Shown here: positions 9,460-17,777 of the stretch, one piece after another
How the letters are laid out: every line of letters begins with the position of its first letter
Numbering within the stretch: the first letter of the stretch is position 1
Assembly: GCA_902464565.1 (NCBI GenBank)
Contig: CABQJV010000036.1
Location: 1 to 19,790, forward strand
Origin: an uncultured Collinsella sp.
GTDB lineage: Bacteria > Actinomycetota > Coriobacteriia > Coriobacteriales > Coriobacteriaceae
DNA: 19,790 nt
Direction of reading: 5' to 3'
The notes under the pieces: model-generated
The model's input: only the letters and a program-made list of their open reading frames with translations
Told to the model about the DNA's origin: nothing
Databases searched by the model: none
Made by a program: the position numbers and the translations under genes

Positions 9460-10794
9460 ATGAAACCTATCGTCGCCGTCGTCGGACGCCCCAACGTGGG
9501 CAAGTCCACGCTCGTCAACCGCCTGGCCCAGACCTCGGACGCCATCGTCCATGAGTCCCGCGGCGTCACGCGCGACCGCTCGTATCACACGGCCGACTGG
9601 AACGGCCGCGAGTTCACCATCGTCGACACGGGCGGCATTGAGCCGCTCAAGAGCGACGACGTCTTTGCCACGTCCATCCGCGACCAGGCGCTCGCCGCCG
9701 CCGAGGAAGCCGCCGTCATCCTGTTTGTGGTCGACGGTCGCACCGGCGTCACCGAGGAGGACGAGTCGGTCGCCCGCATGCTCAAGCGCTGCGACAAGCC
9801 GGTCTTTCTGTTGGTGAACAAGCTCGACAACCCCGATCGCGAGAATGACAGCATCTGGGAGTTCTATTCCCTCGGCATCGGTGAGCCCACGCCGCTCTCG
9901 GCCCTGCACGGCCACGGCACGGGCGACCTGCTCGACGACATCGTGGCCCTGTTGCCCGAGGAGGAGGACGAGATCGCCGACGAGTTCCCCGACGCGCTGA
10001 ACGTCGCCATCATCGGTCGCCCCAACGCCGGTAAGTCCTCGCTGTTCAACCGCATCCTGGGCGCCGACCGCTCCATCGTGTCCAACATTGCCGGCACCAC
10101 GCGCGACGCCATCGACACGGTCGTCGAGCGCAACGGCAAGCACTACCGCATGGTCGACACCGCGGGCATTCGCAAGAAGAGCACCGTGTACGAAAACATC
10201 GAGTACTACTCCATGGTTCGCGGCCTGCGCGCCATCGACCGCGCCGACGTGGCGCTGCTCGTCGTCGACGCCTCCGTGGGCGTCACCGAGCAGGACCAGA
10301 AGGTCATGGGCTTGGCCATCGAGCGCGGCTGCGCCATCGTGGTGCTTCTCAACAAGTGGGATCTGCTCGACGACGACCGTAAGCGCGAGGCCTGCATGGA
10401 GACCATCGACCGCCGTCTGGGCGTTATGGCTCCCTGGGCCCAGTACCTGCGCATCTCTGCCCTGACCGGCCGCAGCGTCGAGAAGATCTGGGCAATGGTA
10501 GACGCCGCCGAAAAGACGCGCTCGCAGAAGATCAGCACCTCGCGCCTCAACACGTTCCTTACCGACCTGCGCGAGTTCGGTCATACCGTGGTGGACGGCA
10601 AGCGCCGCCTGCGCATGCACTACGTGACCCAGACGGGCGTCAACCCGCCGACGTTCACGTTCTTCGTCAACCATAGCGACCTGGTCAACGACACCTATCA
10701 GCGCTACATCGAGAACCGCATGCGCTCGACCTTCGACTTTGCCGGCACACCCATTCGACTCTTCTTTAGGAAGAAGGAGCAAAAGGATGCATAA
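9460..10794 (+). CDS. der: Ribosome biogenesis GTPase Der (EngA), 444 aa
   Basis: Der has two GTPase domains in tandem and a C-terminal KH-like domain, and is needed for 50S subunit maturation. Domain 1: P-loop GRPNVGKST at residues 9-17, DTGG switch II, and NKLD starting at N120. Domain 2: GRPNAGKSS at 186-194, DTAGI, and NKWD starting at N298. The KH-like domain (about 360-444) ends in the family-typical FRKKE. An acidic linker (EEEDEIADE) separates the GTPase domains. AAAGGAGAG lies just before ATG 9460; a longer reading from 9289 overlaps the DUF512 gene and should be rejected. The stop overlaps the plsY start by 8 nt. Confidence 0.97.
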   Translation: MKPIVAVVGRPNVGKSTLVNRLAQTSDAIVHESRGVTRDRSYHTADWNGREFTIVDTGGIEPLKSDDVFATSIRDQALAAAEEAAVILFVVDGRTGVTEEDESVARMLKRCDKPVFLLVNKLDNPDRENDSIWEFYSLGIGEPTPLSALHGHGTGDLLDDIVALLPEEEDEIADEFPDALNVAIIGRPNAGKSSLFNRILGADRSIVSNIAGTTRDAIDTVVERNGKHYRMVDTAGIRKKSTVYENIEYYSMVRGLRAIDRADVALLVVDASVGVTEQDQKVMGLAIERGCAIVVLLNKWDLLDDDRKREACMETIDRRLGVMAPWAQYLRISALTGRSVEKIWAMVDAAEKTRSQKISTSRLNTFLTDLREFGHTVVDGKRRLRMHYVTQTGVNPPTFTFFVNHSDLVNDTYQRYIENRMRSTFDFAGTPIRLFFRKKEQKDA

Positions 10795-11470
10795 TCCGAT
10801 TCTGCTGACCGCCATCTGCGCCGTGGTCTCGTTCCTTATCGGGGCGATTCCGTTTGGCCTTATCCTGGGCCGCGTGTTCAACCACACCGACATTCGCAAG
10901 GCAGGCTCCGGCAACATCGGCACCACCAACGCGCTGCGCGTGGCCGGCCCCAAGGTCGCGGCGCTCACGCTGCTGCTCGACTGCCTGAAGGGCGCCATCT
11001 GTGTCCTTATCGCGCGTCCGTTCATCGCGAGCGTGGGCTATGGCTTCCCCGTGAGCATCATGGCTCCCGGTGCCGCCGGCGACTGGATGCTCGGCGTCAT
11101 CTGCCTGGCGGCAGTGTGGGGCCATATCTTCTCGCCCTATCTCAACTTCCACGGCGGCAAGGGTATCGCAGTTGGTCTGGGTGTCATCCTCGCCTGGTAC
11201 TGGCCTATTGGCCTGTCGCTGCTGGGCATGTTTATCGTGGCCGTCGCCATCACCAAGTATGTGTCGGTGGGATCGCTTGCCGCTGCCATCGGCCTTCCCA
11301 TCGCTGCTTGCGCGGTCTTTCCGTACAGCAGCCTGGGCCTCAAGTTCTGCATGGCGATGATCGGCATCACCGTGGTGTGGGCCCATCGCGCGAACATCAA
11401 AAAGCTCATGACCGGTAAGGAGTCCAAGCTCTCGTTTACCAAGCGCGTCACCGAGCCCGACGATAAGTAG
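10787..11470 (+). CDS. plsY: Glycerol-3-phosphate acyltransferase PlsY, 227 aa
   Basis: PlsY transfers an acyl group from acyl-phosphate to glycerol-3-phosphate, starting membrane phospholipid synthesis. It is a polytopic membrane protein with about five hydrophobic segments. The three cytoplasmic motifs are all present: SGNIGTTNALR (motif 1), FHGGKGIAVGLG (motif 2) and HRANIKKLMTGKES (motif 3). The length is slightly above the usual 190-215 because of an extended third loop region. ATG 10787 overlaps the end of der by 8 nt, with AAGAAGGAG upstream; the longer frame from 10739 is inside der. gpsA, which makes the substrate, follows after 9 nt, giving a functional pair. Confidence 0.95.
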   Translation: MHNPILLTAICAVVSFLIGAIPFGLILGRVFNHTDIRKAGSGNIGTTNALRVAGPKVAALTLLLDCLKGAICVLIARPFIASVGYGFPVSIMAPGAAGDWMLGVICLAAVWGHIFSPYLNFHGGKGIAVGLGVILAWYWPIGLSLLGMFIVAVAITKYVSVGSLAAAIGLPIAACAVFPYSSLGLKFCMAMIGITVVWAHRANIKKLMTGKESKLSFTKRVTEPDDK

Positions 11471-11479
11471 GAGAGAGTC

Positions 11480-12487
11480 ATGAATGTTGCGCTAATTGGC
11501 TCTGGCTCCTGGGGAACCGCCGTCGCCGGCCTTGCCGCCGCGCGAGCCGAGCGCGTGACCATGTGGGCCCATGGCAAGCAGACGGCCGCCGGCATCAACG
11601 GCGAGCACCGCAACCCGCGCTATCTGGTGGACTACGTGCTGCCGGAAAACGTTGTCGCTACGACGGACCTGGCCCAGGCGCTTGACGGCGCCGAGGCCAT
11701 CATCTTTGCCGTTCCTTCGACGCACCTTCGCAGCGTGTGCCACCAGGCCGCGCCCTTTATCGCCGCCGATGCCCCGGTGCTCTGCCTCACCAAGGGCATT
11801 GAGCCCGAGTCCGGCCTGCTCATGAGCGAGGTCATCGCCAGCGAGATCGGCAACGAGGCACGTGTCGCGGCTCTTTCTGGCCCCAACCATGCCGAGGAAA
11901 TCTGCCGCGGAGGTCTTTCTGCCGCCGTCATCGCCAGCGAAGATCCACAGATAGGGGAGACCTTTAAGGACCTGCTTCTGTCAACGGCCTTCCGCATCTA
12001 CCTGTCGCAGGACATGACCGGTGTCGAGGTCTGCGGCGCCATGAAAAACGTAATCGCCATCGTGTGCGGCATCTCCGCCGGCACCGGTGCGGGCGACAAC
12101 ACGCTCGCCCTTATCATGACGCGCGGCCTGGCAGAGATCAGCCGTCTGGTGCACGCCCGCGGCGGTCAAGCTATGACCTGCATGGGACTTGCCGGCATGG
12201 GCGACCTCATTGCCACCTGCACCTCGGAGCATTCGCGCAACCGCACCTTTGGCTACGAGTTTGCCCACGGCGTGTCGCTCGACGAGTATCAGACGCGCAC
12301 GCATATGGTGGTCGAGGGCGCCGTCGCGGCCCGCAGCGTCAGCGAGCTTGCCCGTTCACTGGGCGTAGACATTCCGCTCACCTTTGCCGTGGAACAAACG
12401 CTCTACAACGGTGTTACTTTGGATAGGGCGCTCGAGATTCTTACTGACCGCGTCCCTTCTCAAGAGTTCTACGGACTCACCGACTAG
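11480..12487 (+). CDS. gpsA: NAD(P)-dependent glycerol-3-phosphate dehydrogenase, 335 aa
   Basis: GpsA reduces dihydroxyacetone phosphate to sn-glycerol-3-phosphate, the substrate of PlsY. The Rossmann dinucleotide site is G7-S-G9-S-W-G12. Further family marks are FAVPSTHLR, the LSGPNHAEEI segment (normally LSGPxFAxE) and the catalytic lysine K189 in GAMKNVIAI. The C-terminal domain contains GMGDLIATCTSEHSRNR, a strongly conserved substrate-binding run. The length is normal. TAGGAGAG at the end of plsY provides the ribosome site for ATG 11480. Co-transcription with plsY is expected. Confidence 0.97.
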   Translation: MNVALIGSGSWGTAVAGLAAARAERVTMWAHGKQTAAGINGEHRNPRYLVDYVLPENVVATTDLAQALDGAEAIIFAVPSTHLRSVCHQAAPFIAADAPVLCLTKGIEPESGLLMSEVIASEIGNEARVAALSGPNHAEEICRGGLSAAVIASEDPQIGETFKDLLLSTAFRIYLSQDMTGVEVCGAMKNVIAIVCGISAGTGAGDNTLALIMTRGLAEISRLVHARGGQAMTCMGLAGMGDLIATCTSEHSRNRTFGYEFAHGVSLDEYQTRTHMVVEGAVAARSVSELARSLGVDIPLTFAVEQTLYNGVTLDRALEILTDRVPSQEFYGLTD

Positions 12488-12505
12488 CGCAGAAAGGCTT
12501 CTACC

Positions 12506-13177
12506 ATGGGTTCCATCAAAATCGCTCCGTCTGTCCTTTCGGCCGACATGGCCAACCTCAAGGGCGAACTCGACAAGATCGCCGGCGCCGACTACGTGCA
12601 CTTCGACGTTATGGACGGTCACTTTACCGGCAACCTCACCTTTGGCGTTGACATCCTTAAGGCCGTCAAGCGCTCCACCGATGTACCGGTCGACGCGCAC
12701 CTGATGGTGTCGAACCCCGACGAGACCGTTGATTGGTATGCCGACGCCGGTGCCGACATGATCACCGTGCACTACGAAGCTTCCACGCACCTGCACCGCA
12801 CGCTCACCCATCTGCAGCAGCGCGGCGTCAAGGCTGGCGTGGTGCTCAACCCCGCCACCCCCGTGTGCGTACTCGAGAGCATCATCGACGTCGTCGATAT
12901 GGTGCTGCTGATGAGCGTGAACCCGGGCTTTGGCGGTCAGAGCTTTATCCCGGGCACCATCGCTAAGCTCCACGAGCTCAAGGCCATGTGCGAGCGTCAC
13001 GGCGTTTCGCCCCTCATCGAGGTCGACGGTGGCATTTCTTCCAAGAACATTGCCGAGGTCGTCAAGGCCGGCGCCAACGTGCTCGTGGCCGGTTCTGCCG
13101 TATTTAAGTCCGAAGATCCCGCTGCCGAGGTTGCGCTGCTGCAGAAGCTGGGCAACGAGGCCGCACAGGAGGCATAA
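12506..13177 (+). CDS. rpe: Ribulose-phosphate 3-epimerase, 223 aa
   Basis: This TIM-barrel enzyme interconverts ribulose-5-phosphate and xylulose-5-phosphate in the pentose phosphate pathway. Conserved marks are APSVLSADMANL at the N-terminus, the metal-binding HFDVMDGHF (H32, D34), DAHLMV, the phosphate loop NPGFGGQSF and EVDGGIS with the second catalytic Asp. The length matches bacterial Rpe. The ribosome site is AGAAAGG before ATG 12506, 18 nt after gpsA. A close relative, allulose-6-phosphate epimerase, cannot be fully excluded, but the motifs and core context favour Rpe. Confidence 0.95.
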   Translation: MGSIKIAPSVLSADMANLKGELDKIAGADYVHFDVMDGHFTGNLTFGVDILKAVKRSTDVPVDAHLMVSNPDETVDWYADAGADMITVHYEASTHLHRTLTHLQQRGVKAGVVLNPATPVCVLESIIDVVDMVLLMSVNPGFGGQSFIPGTIAKLHELKAMCERHGVSPLIEVDGGISSKNIAEVVKAGANVLVAGSAVFKSEDPAAEVALLQKLGNEAAQEA

Positions 13178-13183
13178 ACCCTT

Positions 13184-14362
13184 ATGACCGCAGGTCAAAA
13201 CCGCATACCCGTGAATCTTGACTATGCCGCCTCGACGCCCATGCGCGCCGAGGCGCTCCTTGCGCAGCGCGAGTACGACGACAGCGAGCTTGCCGGCGTC
13301 AACCCCAACTCGCTGCACTCGCTCGGCCGCAAGGCTGCCGCGCGTCTGGAGGTTGCACGTCGCGAGATCGCCCGCAGCTTTGGCGCGCGCGTTCGCCCGT
13401 CTGAGATTGTTCTGACCAACGGCGGCACCGAAGCCAACCAGCTGGCGCTACTCGGTCTTGCCGAAGGTGCACGTCAGCGCGACCGTAAGCGTAACCGCGT
13501 GATCGTATCTGCCATCGAGCACGATTCGATTCTGGACAACCTGCCGCTGCTGCGTGCCGCAGGCTTTAGCGTCGACCTGGTGCAGCCCTGCCGCATGGGC
13601 TACATTGAGCCAGCCACGCTTGTCGAGCTACTAGGCGACGACGTGGCGCTCGTGAGCATCATGGTTGCCAACAACGAGACCGGCGTGGTACAGCCTATCC
13701 GCGAGCTTGCCGCGGCCGCGCATACCGTGGGCGCTCTGTTCCACACCGATGCCATCCAGGGCTATCTGCACATTCCGCTCGATGCCGCCGAGCTGGGCGT
13801 CGATGCCATGTCCGTCGCCGCCCACAAAATTGGCGGTCCCGTGGCATCCGGCGCGCTTTACGTTAAGACCCGCACGCCGCTGCGCCCCCGCATCTTTGGC
13901 GGCGGACAGGAAGCCGGACGTCGCGCCGGCACGCAGGACCTGCGCACGCAGCTGGCCTTTGCCGCTGCCGCCCGCACGCTGGCTCCCCATGTGGCTCAGG
14001 AGCGCGAGAAGCTGCAAACCCTTTCCAACAAGCTCTACGCCATGCTTACGGCCCATCCGCGCATTCACGCCACCATGGGCGACTATGCGCATGCCGACCG
14101 TCTGCCCGGCATGGTGTCGATCTACATTGACGGCATGGACTCCGAGGAGCTCATCATCAAGCTCGACGCCGCCGGCTTTGAGGTATCGGCTGGTTCTGCC
14201 TGCTCGAGCGGCAGCATGGACCCGAGCCATGTTCTCAGCGCCATGGGCATTGGTCGCGAGCAGGCATTGGGCGCTCTGCGTATCTCGTTTGATGACCGTG
14301 TGAACCCTGCCGACCTGGACGACTTTGCCCAGACGCTGCTCTCGATTGTGGGTGCCGCATGA
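13184..14362 (+). CDS. Cysteine desulfurase (NifS/IscS-like), 392 aa
   Basis: This PLP enzyme removes sulfur from cysteine for iron-sulfur clusters, thiolated tRNA or cofactors. The N-terminal NLDYAASTPMR matches the family start. PLP contacts are GGTEANQLAL and HTDAIQ, and the Schiff-base lysine is K215 in VAAHKIGG. The sulfur-accepting cysteine is C340 in SAGSACSSGS, which places it in group I (NifS/IscS, flexible loop) rather than SufS. AGGAGG (13167-13172) precedes ATG 13184, only 6 nt after rpe. No iscU-type scaffold or mnmA lies next to it, so whether it feeds clusters or tRNA thiolation is open. The stop overlaps the next start as ATGA. Confidence 0.93.
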   Translation: MTAGQNRIPVNLDYAASTPMRAEALLAQREYDDSELAGVNPNSLHSLGRKAAARLEVARREIARSFGARVRPSEIVLTNGGTEANQLALLGLAEGARQRDRKRNRVIVSAIEHDSILDNLPLLRAAGFSVDLVQPCRMGYIEPATLVELLGDDVALVSIMVANNETGVVQPIRELAAAAHTVGALFHTDAIQGYLHIPLDAAELGVDAMSVAAHKIGGPVASGALYVKTRTPLRPRIFGGGQEAGRRAGTQDLRTQLAFAAAARTLAPHVAQEREKLQTLSNKLYAMLTAHPRIHATMGDYAHADRLPGMVSIYIDGMDSEELIIKLDAAGFEVSAGSACSSGSMDPSHVLSAMGIGREQALGALRISFDDRVNPADLDDFAQTLLSIVGAA

Positions 14363-15168
14363 TCGTCGCCGAGCTTGAACGTGAGCTGCTGGCGCGCTAC
14401 CCCAAGGCGGACGCCGAGGGCTGGGATCATGTTGGGCTATCTGTGGGAGATCCCGCTGCTGAGATCACCGGTGTTGCCTGCGCACTCGATGCGACCGAAG
14501 CCAATGTGCACCGCGCCCAGGAGGCCGGCGCCAACGTGCTGCTGACGCATCACCCCATCTATATCAAGGCGCCCGAGGCGTTTTGTCCGGCGGATTCAGC
14601 ACACCCCCAATGCAGCGCGGCGCTCTATGAGGCGGCTCGTTGCGGCGTGAGCATTATCTCGCTCCATACCAACCTGGACCGCTCGCACGAAGCCCGCGTC
14701 TGCCTGAGCGAGCTGCTGGGTGCCGCACCCGTGAGCTCACTGGAGCACGTGGACGACCCCGAGGCCACCGGCCTGGGCGCGCTTGCAACGCTCAACGACC
14801 CGTGCACGCTGCGCGATCTATCCACCCGTGCTGCCACGGCTTTCGGCAGCGACCCGCGCGTGTGGGGCGAAGCCGAGCACGCATGCCGAACTGTCGCTAT
14901 TTTGAGCGGCTCCCTGGGCGACTTTGGAGAGCTCGCCATCGCCGCGGGCGCGGACGTTGTCGTGACGGGCGAAGCGGGCTACCACGTGACGCAAGACCTT
15001 GCCTTGCGCGGGCTGCCGGTGATCTTGCTCGGCCACGACCGCTCCGAGGAGCCGTTCGTTGATATATTGATGAACTCTGCAGTTGACGCCGGGGTCGACC
15101 CCCGTCATGCGATTAAAATACTGAACCCTTGCCAATGGTGGACTGTGACAAAAGGAGAGAACTTATGA
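14359..15168 (+). CDS. Nif3-like dinuclear metal centre protein, 269 aa
   Basis: This belongs to the Nif3/YbgI/YqfO family, sometimes named GTP cyclohydrolase 1 type 2, with a hexameric ring fold and a two-metal site. The N-terminal half shows GWDHVGLSVGD, then LLTHHPIY with two metal-ligand histidines (about residues 67-69), and ISLHTNLDRSHEARV. The C-terminal half contains GDFGELAIAAGADVVVTGE and GYHVTQDLA, where the last metal His is expected. It lacks the large inserted PII-like domain of the YqfO type. It overlaps the cysteine desulfurase by 4 nt (ATGA) and the next gene by 4 nt (ATGA), so all three are translationally coupled. The biochemical role of the family is still unsettled. Confidence 0.9.
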   Translation: MIVAELERELLARYPKADAEGWDHVGLSVGDPAAEITGVACALDATEANVHRAQEAGANVLLTHHPIYIKAPEAFCPADSAHPQCSAALYEAARCGVSIISLHTNLDRSHEARVCLSELLGAAPVSSLEHVDDPEATGLGALATLNDPCTLRDLSTRAATAFGSDPRVWGEAEHACRTVAILSGSLGDFGELAIAAGADVVVTGEAGYHVTQDLALRGLPVILLGHDRSEEPFVDILMNSAVDAGVDPRHAIKILNPCQWWTVTKGENL

Positions 15169-15884
15169 GCGCCGGCGCTACGCTACTCAAGCTGCAACAG
15201 ATCGATTTGGAGCTCGCCCGCAACAAGAGCGAACTTGCCAATATGCCGGAGCTCAAGGAGCTCGCTTCCAAGCGCAAGACCTATGTGAAGTTAAAGTCCG
15301 AGATGACCAAGCTCTACGCCCAGCGCAAGGATCTGGACATTGAGCTCGACGATCTCAACACCACCGAGATTCAGACCAACAACGCCATCGAGGCTGCCAA
15401 GAAGCGCCATGTCGACGGCTCCGACTACCGCGAGGTTCAGGACCTGGAGAATGAACTCGCAACCCTGGCCAAGCGTCTGGACAAGATTGAGCACACCCGC
15501 AAGGACGTCGTTGTCGCCCATAAGGAGGCGCTCGACCGCGAGGCCCGCGCGCAGGCAATCATCGCCAAGTTCGAGGAGGGCGTGAAGGCCGATACCAAGG
15601 CCGCCCGCGCCAAGGCTGCCGACCTGCAGGCTCAGATTGACGCCGCCACTAAGGAGCGCACCGCGCTTGCTGCCACGCTGCCGGCCGACGTGCTTACCGA
15701 CTACGAGCGTCTGCTCAAGCAGTTCCGCGGCCTGGCCGTCGAGACCATCCAGGGCAACATCCCCACGGTCTGCCACACCGCGCTGCAGGCATCGTCCATG
15801 AGCGACCTTAACCACGACGGTAGCGAGATTACGCACTGCCCGTACTGCCACCGTCTCCTGGTGCTCCCGAGCAAGGAAGCTTAA
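15165..15884 (+). CDS. Coiled-coil protein with C-terminal zinc-ribbon-like end, 239 aa
   Basis: Residues about 8-180 are heptad-rich and highly charged, predicting a long antiparallel coiled coil. The last 45 residues resemble the C4-type zinc ribbon of a family usually encoded next to Nif3-like genes in Actinobacteria. Here the second Cys pair is intact (HCPYC), but the first pair has only one Cys (PTVCHTAL); the expected earlier Cys is Pro. AAAGGAGAG lies in the end of the upstream gene, and ATG 15165 overlaps its stop (ATGA); a longer reading from 15129 lies inside that gene. Relatives have been linked to nucleic-acid or regulatory roles, but no function can be assigned from this sequence. 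Confidence 0.88.
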   Translation: MSAGATLLKLQQIDLELARNKSELANMPELKELASKRKTYVKLKSEMTKLYAQRKDLDIELDDLNTTEIQTNNAIEAAKKRHVDGSDYREVQDLENELATLAKRLDKIEHTRKDVVVAHKEALDREARAQAIIAKFEEGVKADTKAARAKAADLQAQIDAATKERTALAATLPADVLTDYERLLKQFRGLAVETIQGNIPTVCHTALQASSMSDLNHDGSEITHCPYCHRLLVLPSKEA

Positions 15885-15887
15885 ACG

Positions 15888-17099
15888 ATGGCGGCATCCA
15901 ACAATTCAATGCAACTTGAGGGAAAAACGATCATGCTGGGCATTACCGGCGGGATCGCCGCCTATAAATCGTGCAATATCGTGCGCCTGCTGCAAAAGCG
16001 TGGCGCGCGCGTCAAGGTCGTTATGAGCGAGCATGCCACGGAGTTCGTGGGGCCGCTCACCTTCCGTGCGCTCACCCACGAGCCCGTCGCTGTGGGCCTG
16101 TTCGACGACCCCTCCGACCCCATCCACCACATTTCGCTGGCGCAGGAGCCCGATCTGGTGGTCGTAGCGCCCGCGACGGCTAATATCATCGCCAAGATGG
16201 CCAACGGCATCGCCGATGACCTTATTTCCACCACGCTACTAGCCACACCGCGACCCATCGTGATCGCACCCGCTATGAATAACGGCATGTGGAAGGCACC
16301 GGCGACGCAGGCCAACATGGCCACGTTGCGCGAGCGCGGTGTCCATGTGGTGGGTCCGGGCAGCGGCTACCTTGCCTGCGGCGACGTGGACACAGGACGC
16401 ATGAGCGAGCCCGAGGACATCGTCGAGGCTGTCTGTGAGGTGCTCAACCCCGTGCCGCAAGACCTGGCGGGCAAGCGCATCGTCATCACTGCCGGCCCCA
16501 CGCACGAACCGATCGACCCGGTGCGATTCATTGGTAACCGCTCTTCGGGCAAGATGGGCATCGCACTGGCAGGGGAGGCGGCTCGCCGCGGTGCTGCGGT
16601 CACGCTTGTGCTGGGGCCGACGTCACTCGACGTGGGTCGCGGCGTGGAGTGTGTACGCGTGCAGACCGCCGCAGAGATGCTCCAGGCGGCCCTGAGCGCC
16701 TTCCAGACGGCCGATGCGGCAATTTGTGCGGCCGCCGTCGCCGACTACACCCCCGCGGCCCCTGCGGACCATAAGCTCAAAAAGGCCAACGAGCGCCTGG
16801 ATCGCATCGAACTGGTCGAGACGGTCGATATTTTGGCCGAGCTCTCGCGCCAGAAGGGCGAGCGATGCGTGATCGGATTTGCGGCCGAGACCGATAACGT
16901 TGTCGAGTACGCAGAGCGCAAATTGGCCCGCAAGGGGTGCGATGTAATAATCGCCAACGATGTCTCACGCACCGATTCGGGCTTTGGGACCGACACCAAC
17001 AAGGCCTGGATTGTGAGCACAACGGGTACGCAAGAACTTCCCGTACTAACAAAACCCCAGCTCGCAGATACAATTTTGGACTTGCTTCAAAAATTGTAA
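15888..17099 (+). CDS. coaBC: Bifunctional phosphopantothenoylcysteine decarboxylase/synthetase, 403 aa
   Basis: CoaBC carries out two steps of coenzyme A synthesis: CTP-dependent joining of phosphopantothenate with cysteine (CoaB), and FMN-dependent decarboxylation (CoaC). In the CoaC half: TGGIAAYKSCNIVRLL binds FMN, H81 lies in IHHISLA, PAMNNGMW is at 128-135, and the catalytic C164 is in GYLACGDVDTGR. The CoaB half begins near residue 195 with ITAGPTHEPIDPVRF, GNRSSGKMG and later AAVADYTP and KKANERLD. Both halves are complete. ATG 15888 is 3 nt after the previous stop with AAGGA upstream; ATG 15909 is a possible shorter start. It is the last gene of the core run. Confidence 0.96.
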   Translation: MAASNNSMQLEGKTIMLGITGGIAAYKSCNIVRLLQKRGARVKVVMSEHATEFVGPLTFRALTHEPVAVGLFDDPSDPIHHISLAQEPDLVVVAPATANIIAKMANGIADDLISTTLLATPRPIVIAPAMNNGMWKAPATQANMATLRERGVHVVGPGSGYLACGDVDTGRMSEPEDIVEAVCEVLNPVPQDLAGKRIVITAGPTHEPIDPVRFIGNRSSGKMGIALAGEAARRGAAVTLVLGPTSLDVGRGVECVRVQTAAEMLQAALSAFQTADAAICAAAVADYTPAAPADHKLKKANERLDRIELVETVDILAELSRQKGERCVIGFAAETDNVVEYAERKLARKGCDVIIANDVSRTDSGFGTDTNKAWIVSTTGTQELPVLTKPQLADTILDLLQKL

Positions 17100-17107
17100 A
17101 AAAGTTC

Positions 17108-17137
17108 TTGCACAAGTCTAAAGTTTCGGGTTAATAT
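17108..17137 (+). promoter_or_regulatory. Promoter for tRNA-Pro
   Basis: TTGCAC (17108-17113) and TAATAT (17132-17137) are 18 bp apart, followed by an overlapping TATACT. This is the best sigma-70-like promoter of the core half and lies about 43 nt before the mature tRNA, just after the coaBC stop. Confidence 0.7.
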
Positions 17138-17179
17138 ACTCCCTGTTGCGAGCGAGAGCAGAGCAACAAACAAAAGCTT

Positions 17180-17256
<77 letters not shown>

Positions 17257-17266
17257 GAAGTTTGCA

Positions 17267-17295
17267 GGTCAGGCACCTAGTGCCTGACCTTTTTT
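17267..17295 (+). terminator. Intrinsic terminator after tRNA-Pro
   Basis: A 10-bp perfect stem GGTCAGGCAC/GTGCCTGACC with a CTA loop is followed by six T. This is a classic Rho-independent terminator placed 10 nt after the tRNA CCA end. Confidence 0.92.
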
Positions 17296-17545
17296 GTTTG
17301 AAGCAATTGCTTAATTTTGATTAATCAACAGGGTGCCAAAAATCTACCTACGCGATAACCACTTTTTGCGGCTGCTTGTGCGTTTTGCACGCACTTGAGC
17401 CGATTTATTAACGCGATATGATTCTACATACGCGCAGCAGGTACACGCCGAGAATGGGCCGCATTTGTCGCGGCGATTTACACCGATATAGCCACTGTAT
17501 CGAACAAACGTGTCGCTATATTTATTCCAGCAGTTCACTTGATCG

Positions 17546-17716
17546 GTGGACAAGTGGGCTGCTGCAACGAAACGCCAAGCGGGATGGGCTCTATACGAGG
17601 ACGCCGCAAGGGTAATGGCGGGGGAGTACGGCAGGCGCTCTGAGAGCCGCTGTATGGCCCCTTTTTTCCTCAAACCGACTCCCTATACCACGAACTTCAA
17701 ATCGTTCGTGCAGTAG
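17546..17716 (+). CDS. Possible small protein or gene remnant, 56 aa
   Basis: A GTG-initiated frame encodes 56 residues starting MDKWAAATKRQAGWALYEDA and ending FVQ. The first 35 residues are protein-like in composition (Ala, Arg, Glu, aromatic), unlike a random frame. No good ribosome site precedes the GTG, and a TGA lies 6 nt upstream in frame, so it could be the tail of a broken gene. It overlaps the doubtful minus-strand frame on the other strand; at most one is real. The family is not recognised. Confidence 0.25.
   Translation: MDKWAAATKRQAGWALYEDAARVMAGEYGRRSESRCMAPFFLKPTPYTTNFKSFVQ
17689..17710. repeat. Inverted repeat CACGAAC-N8-GTTCGTG
   Basis: Two perfect 7-bp arms are separated by 8 bases. 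The spacing of 8 is wrong for the 4-base gap of a LexA box, although the half-sites (GAAC, GTTC) look similar. It has no T run and may be an operator or part of a repeated intergenic element. Confidence 0.4.
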
Positions 17717-17723
17717 CCAAAAG

Positions 17724-17753
17724 AAAAGCCCGCGCGGTGTCGCGCAGGCTTTT
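17724..17753. terminator. Bidirectional terminator after the pilin-like gene
   Basis: The stem AAAAGCC-C-GCGCG / CGCGC-A-GGCTTTT has one mismatch and a 4-nt loop, with A-rich and T-rich flanks, so it can stop transcription from either side. On the minus strand it follows the pilin-like stop by 24 nt. Confidence 0.85.
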
Positions 17754-17777
17754 TGTTGGACAGGCTAGAAAGACAAG

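Larger units (their letters stand above)
17296..17723. other. Gene-poor spacer with repeats and doubtful ORFs
   Basis: This stretch lies between the tRNA terminator and the terminator of the pilin gene. It is visibly poorer in GC than the core block. It holds a hairpin GTGCGT-TTTGC-ACGCAC (17378-17394), overlapping open frames on both strands, and an inverted repeat near its right end. The minus strand is open from 17673 (TTG) to 17344 for 109 codons, with a Cys-rich middle and a basic end (SSRKKWLSRR); I do not trust it as a gene because it has a TTG start, poor ribosome site and no recognised fold. The look is of an intergenic repeat or a decayed mobile element. Confidence 0.5.

Noticed and set aside
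9439..11025. A 528-codon minus-strand frame opposite der and plsY
   Set aside because: Antisense shadow of Der and PlsY, both with complete motifs.
17344..17673. A 109-codon minus-strand gene
   Set aside because: It needs a TTG start, has no clear ribosome site, no recognised fold, and overlaps another equally coding-like frame on the other strand; kept only as part of the spacer description.
17689..17710. CACGAAC-N8-GTTCGTG as a second LexA box
   Set aside because: The gap between GAAC and GTTC is 8 bases rather than 4, and no promoter lies at a suitable distance.
17257..17777. Attachment site duplicated from the tRNA 3' end
   Set aside because: No second copy of the tRNA end and no integrase gene could be found in the window.
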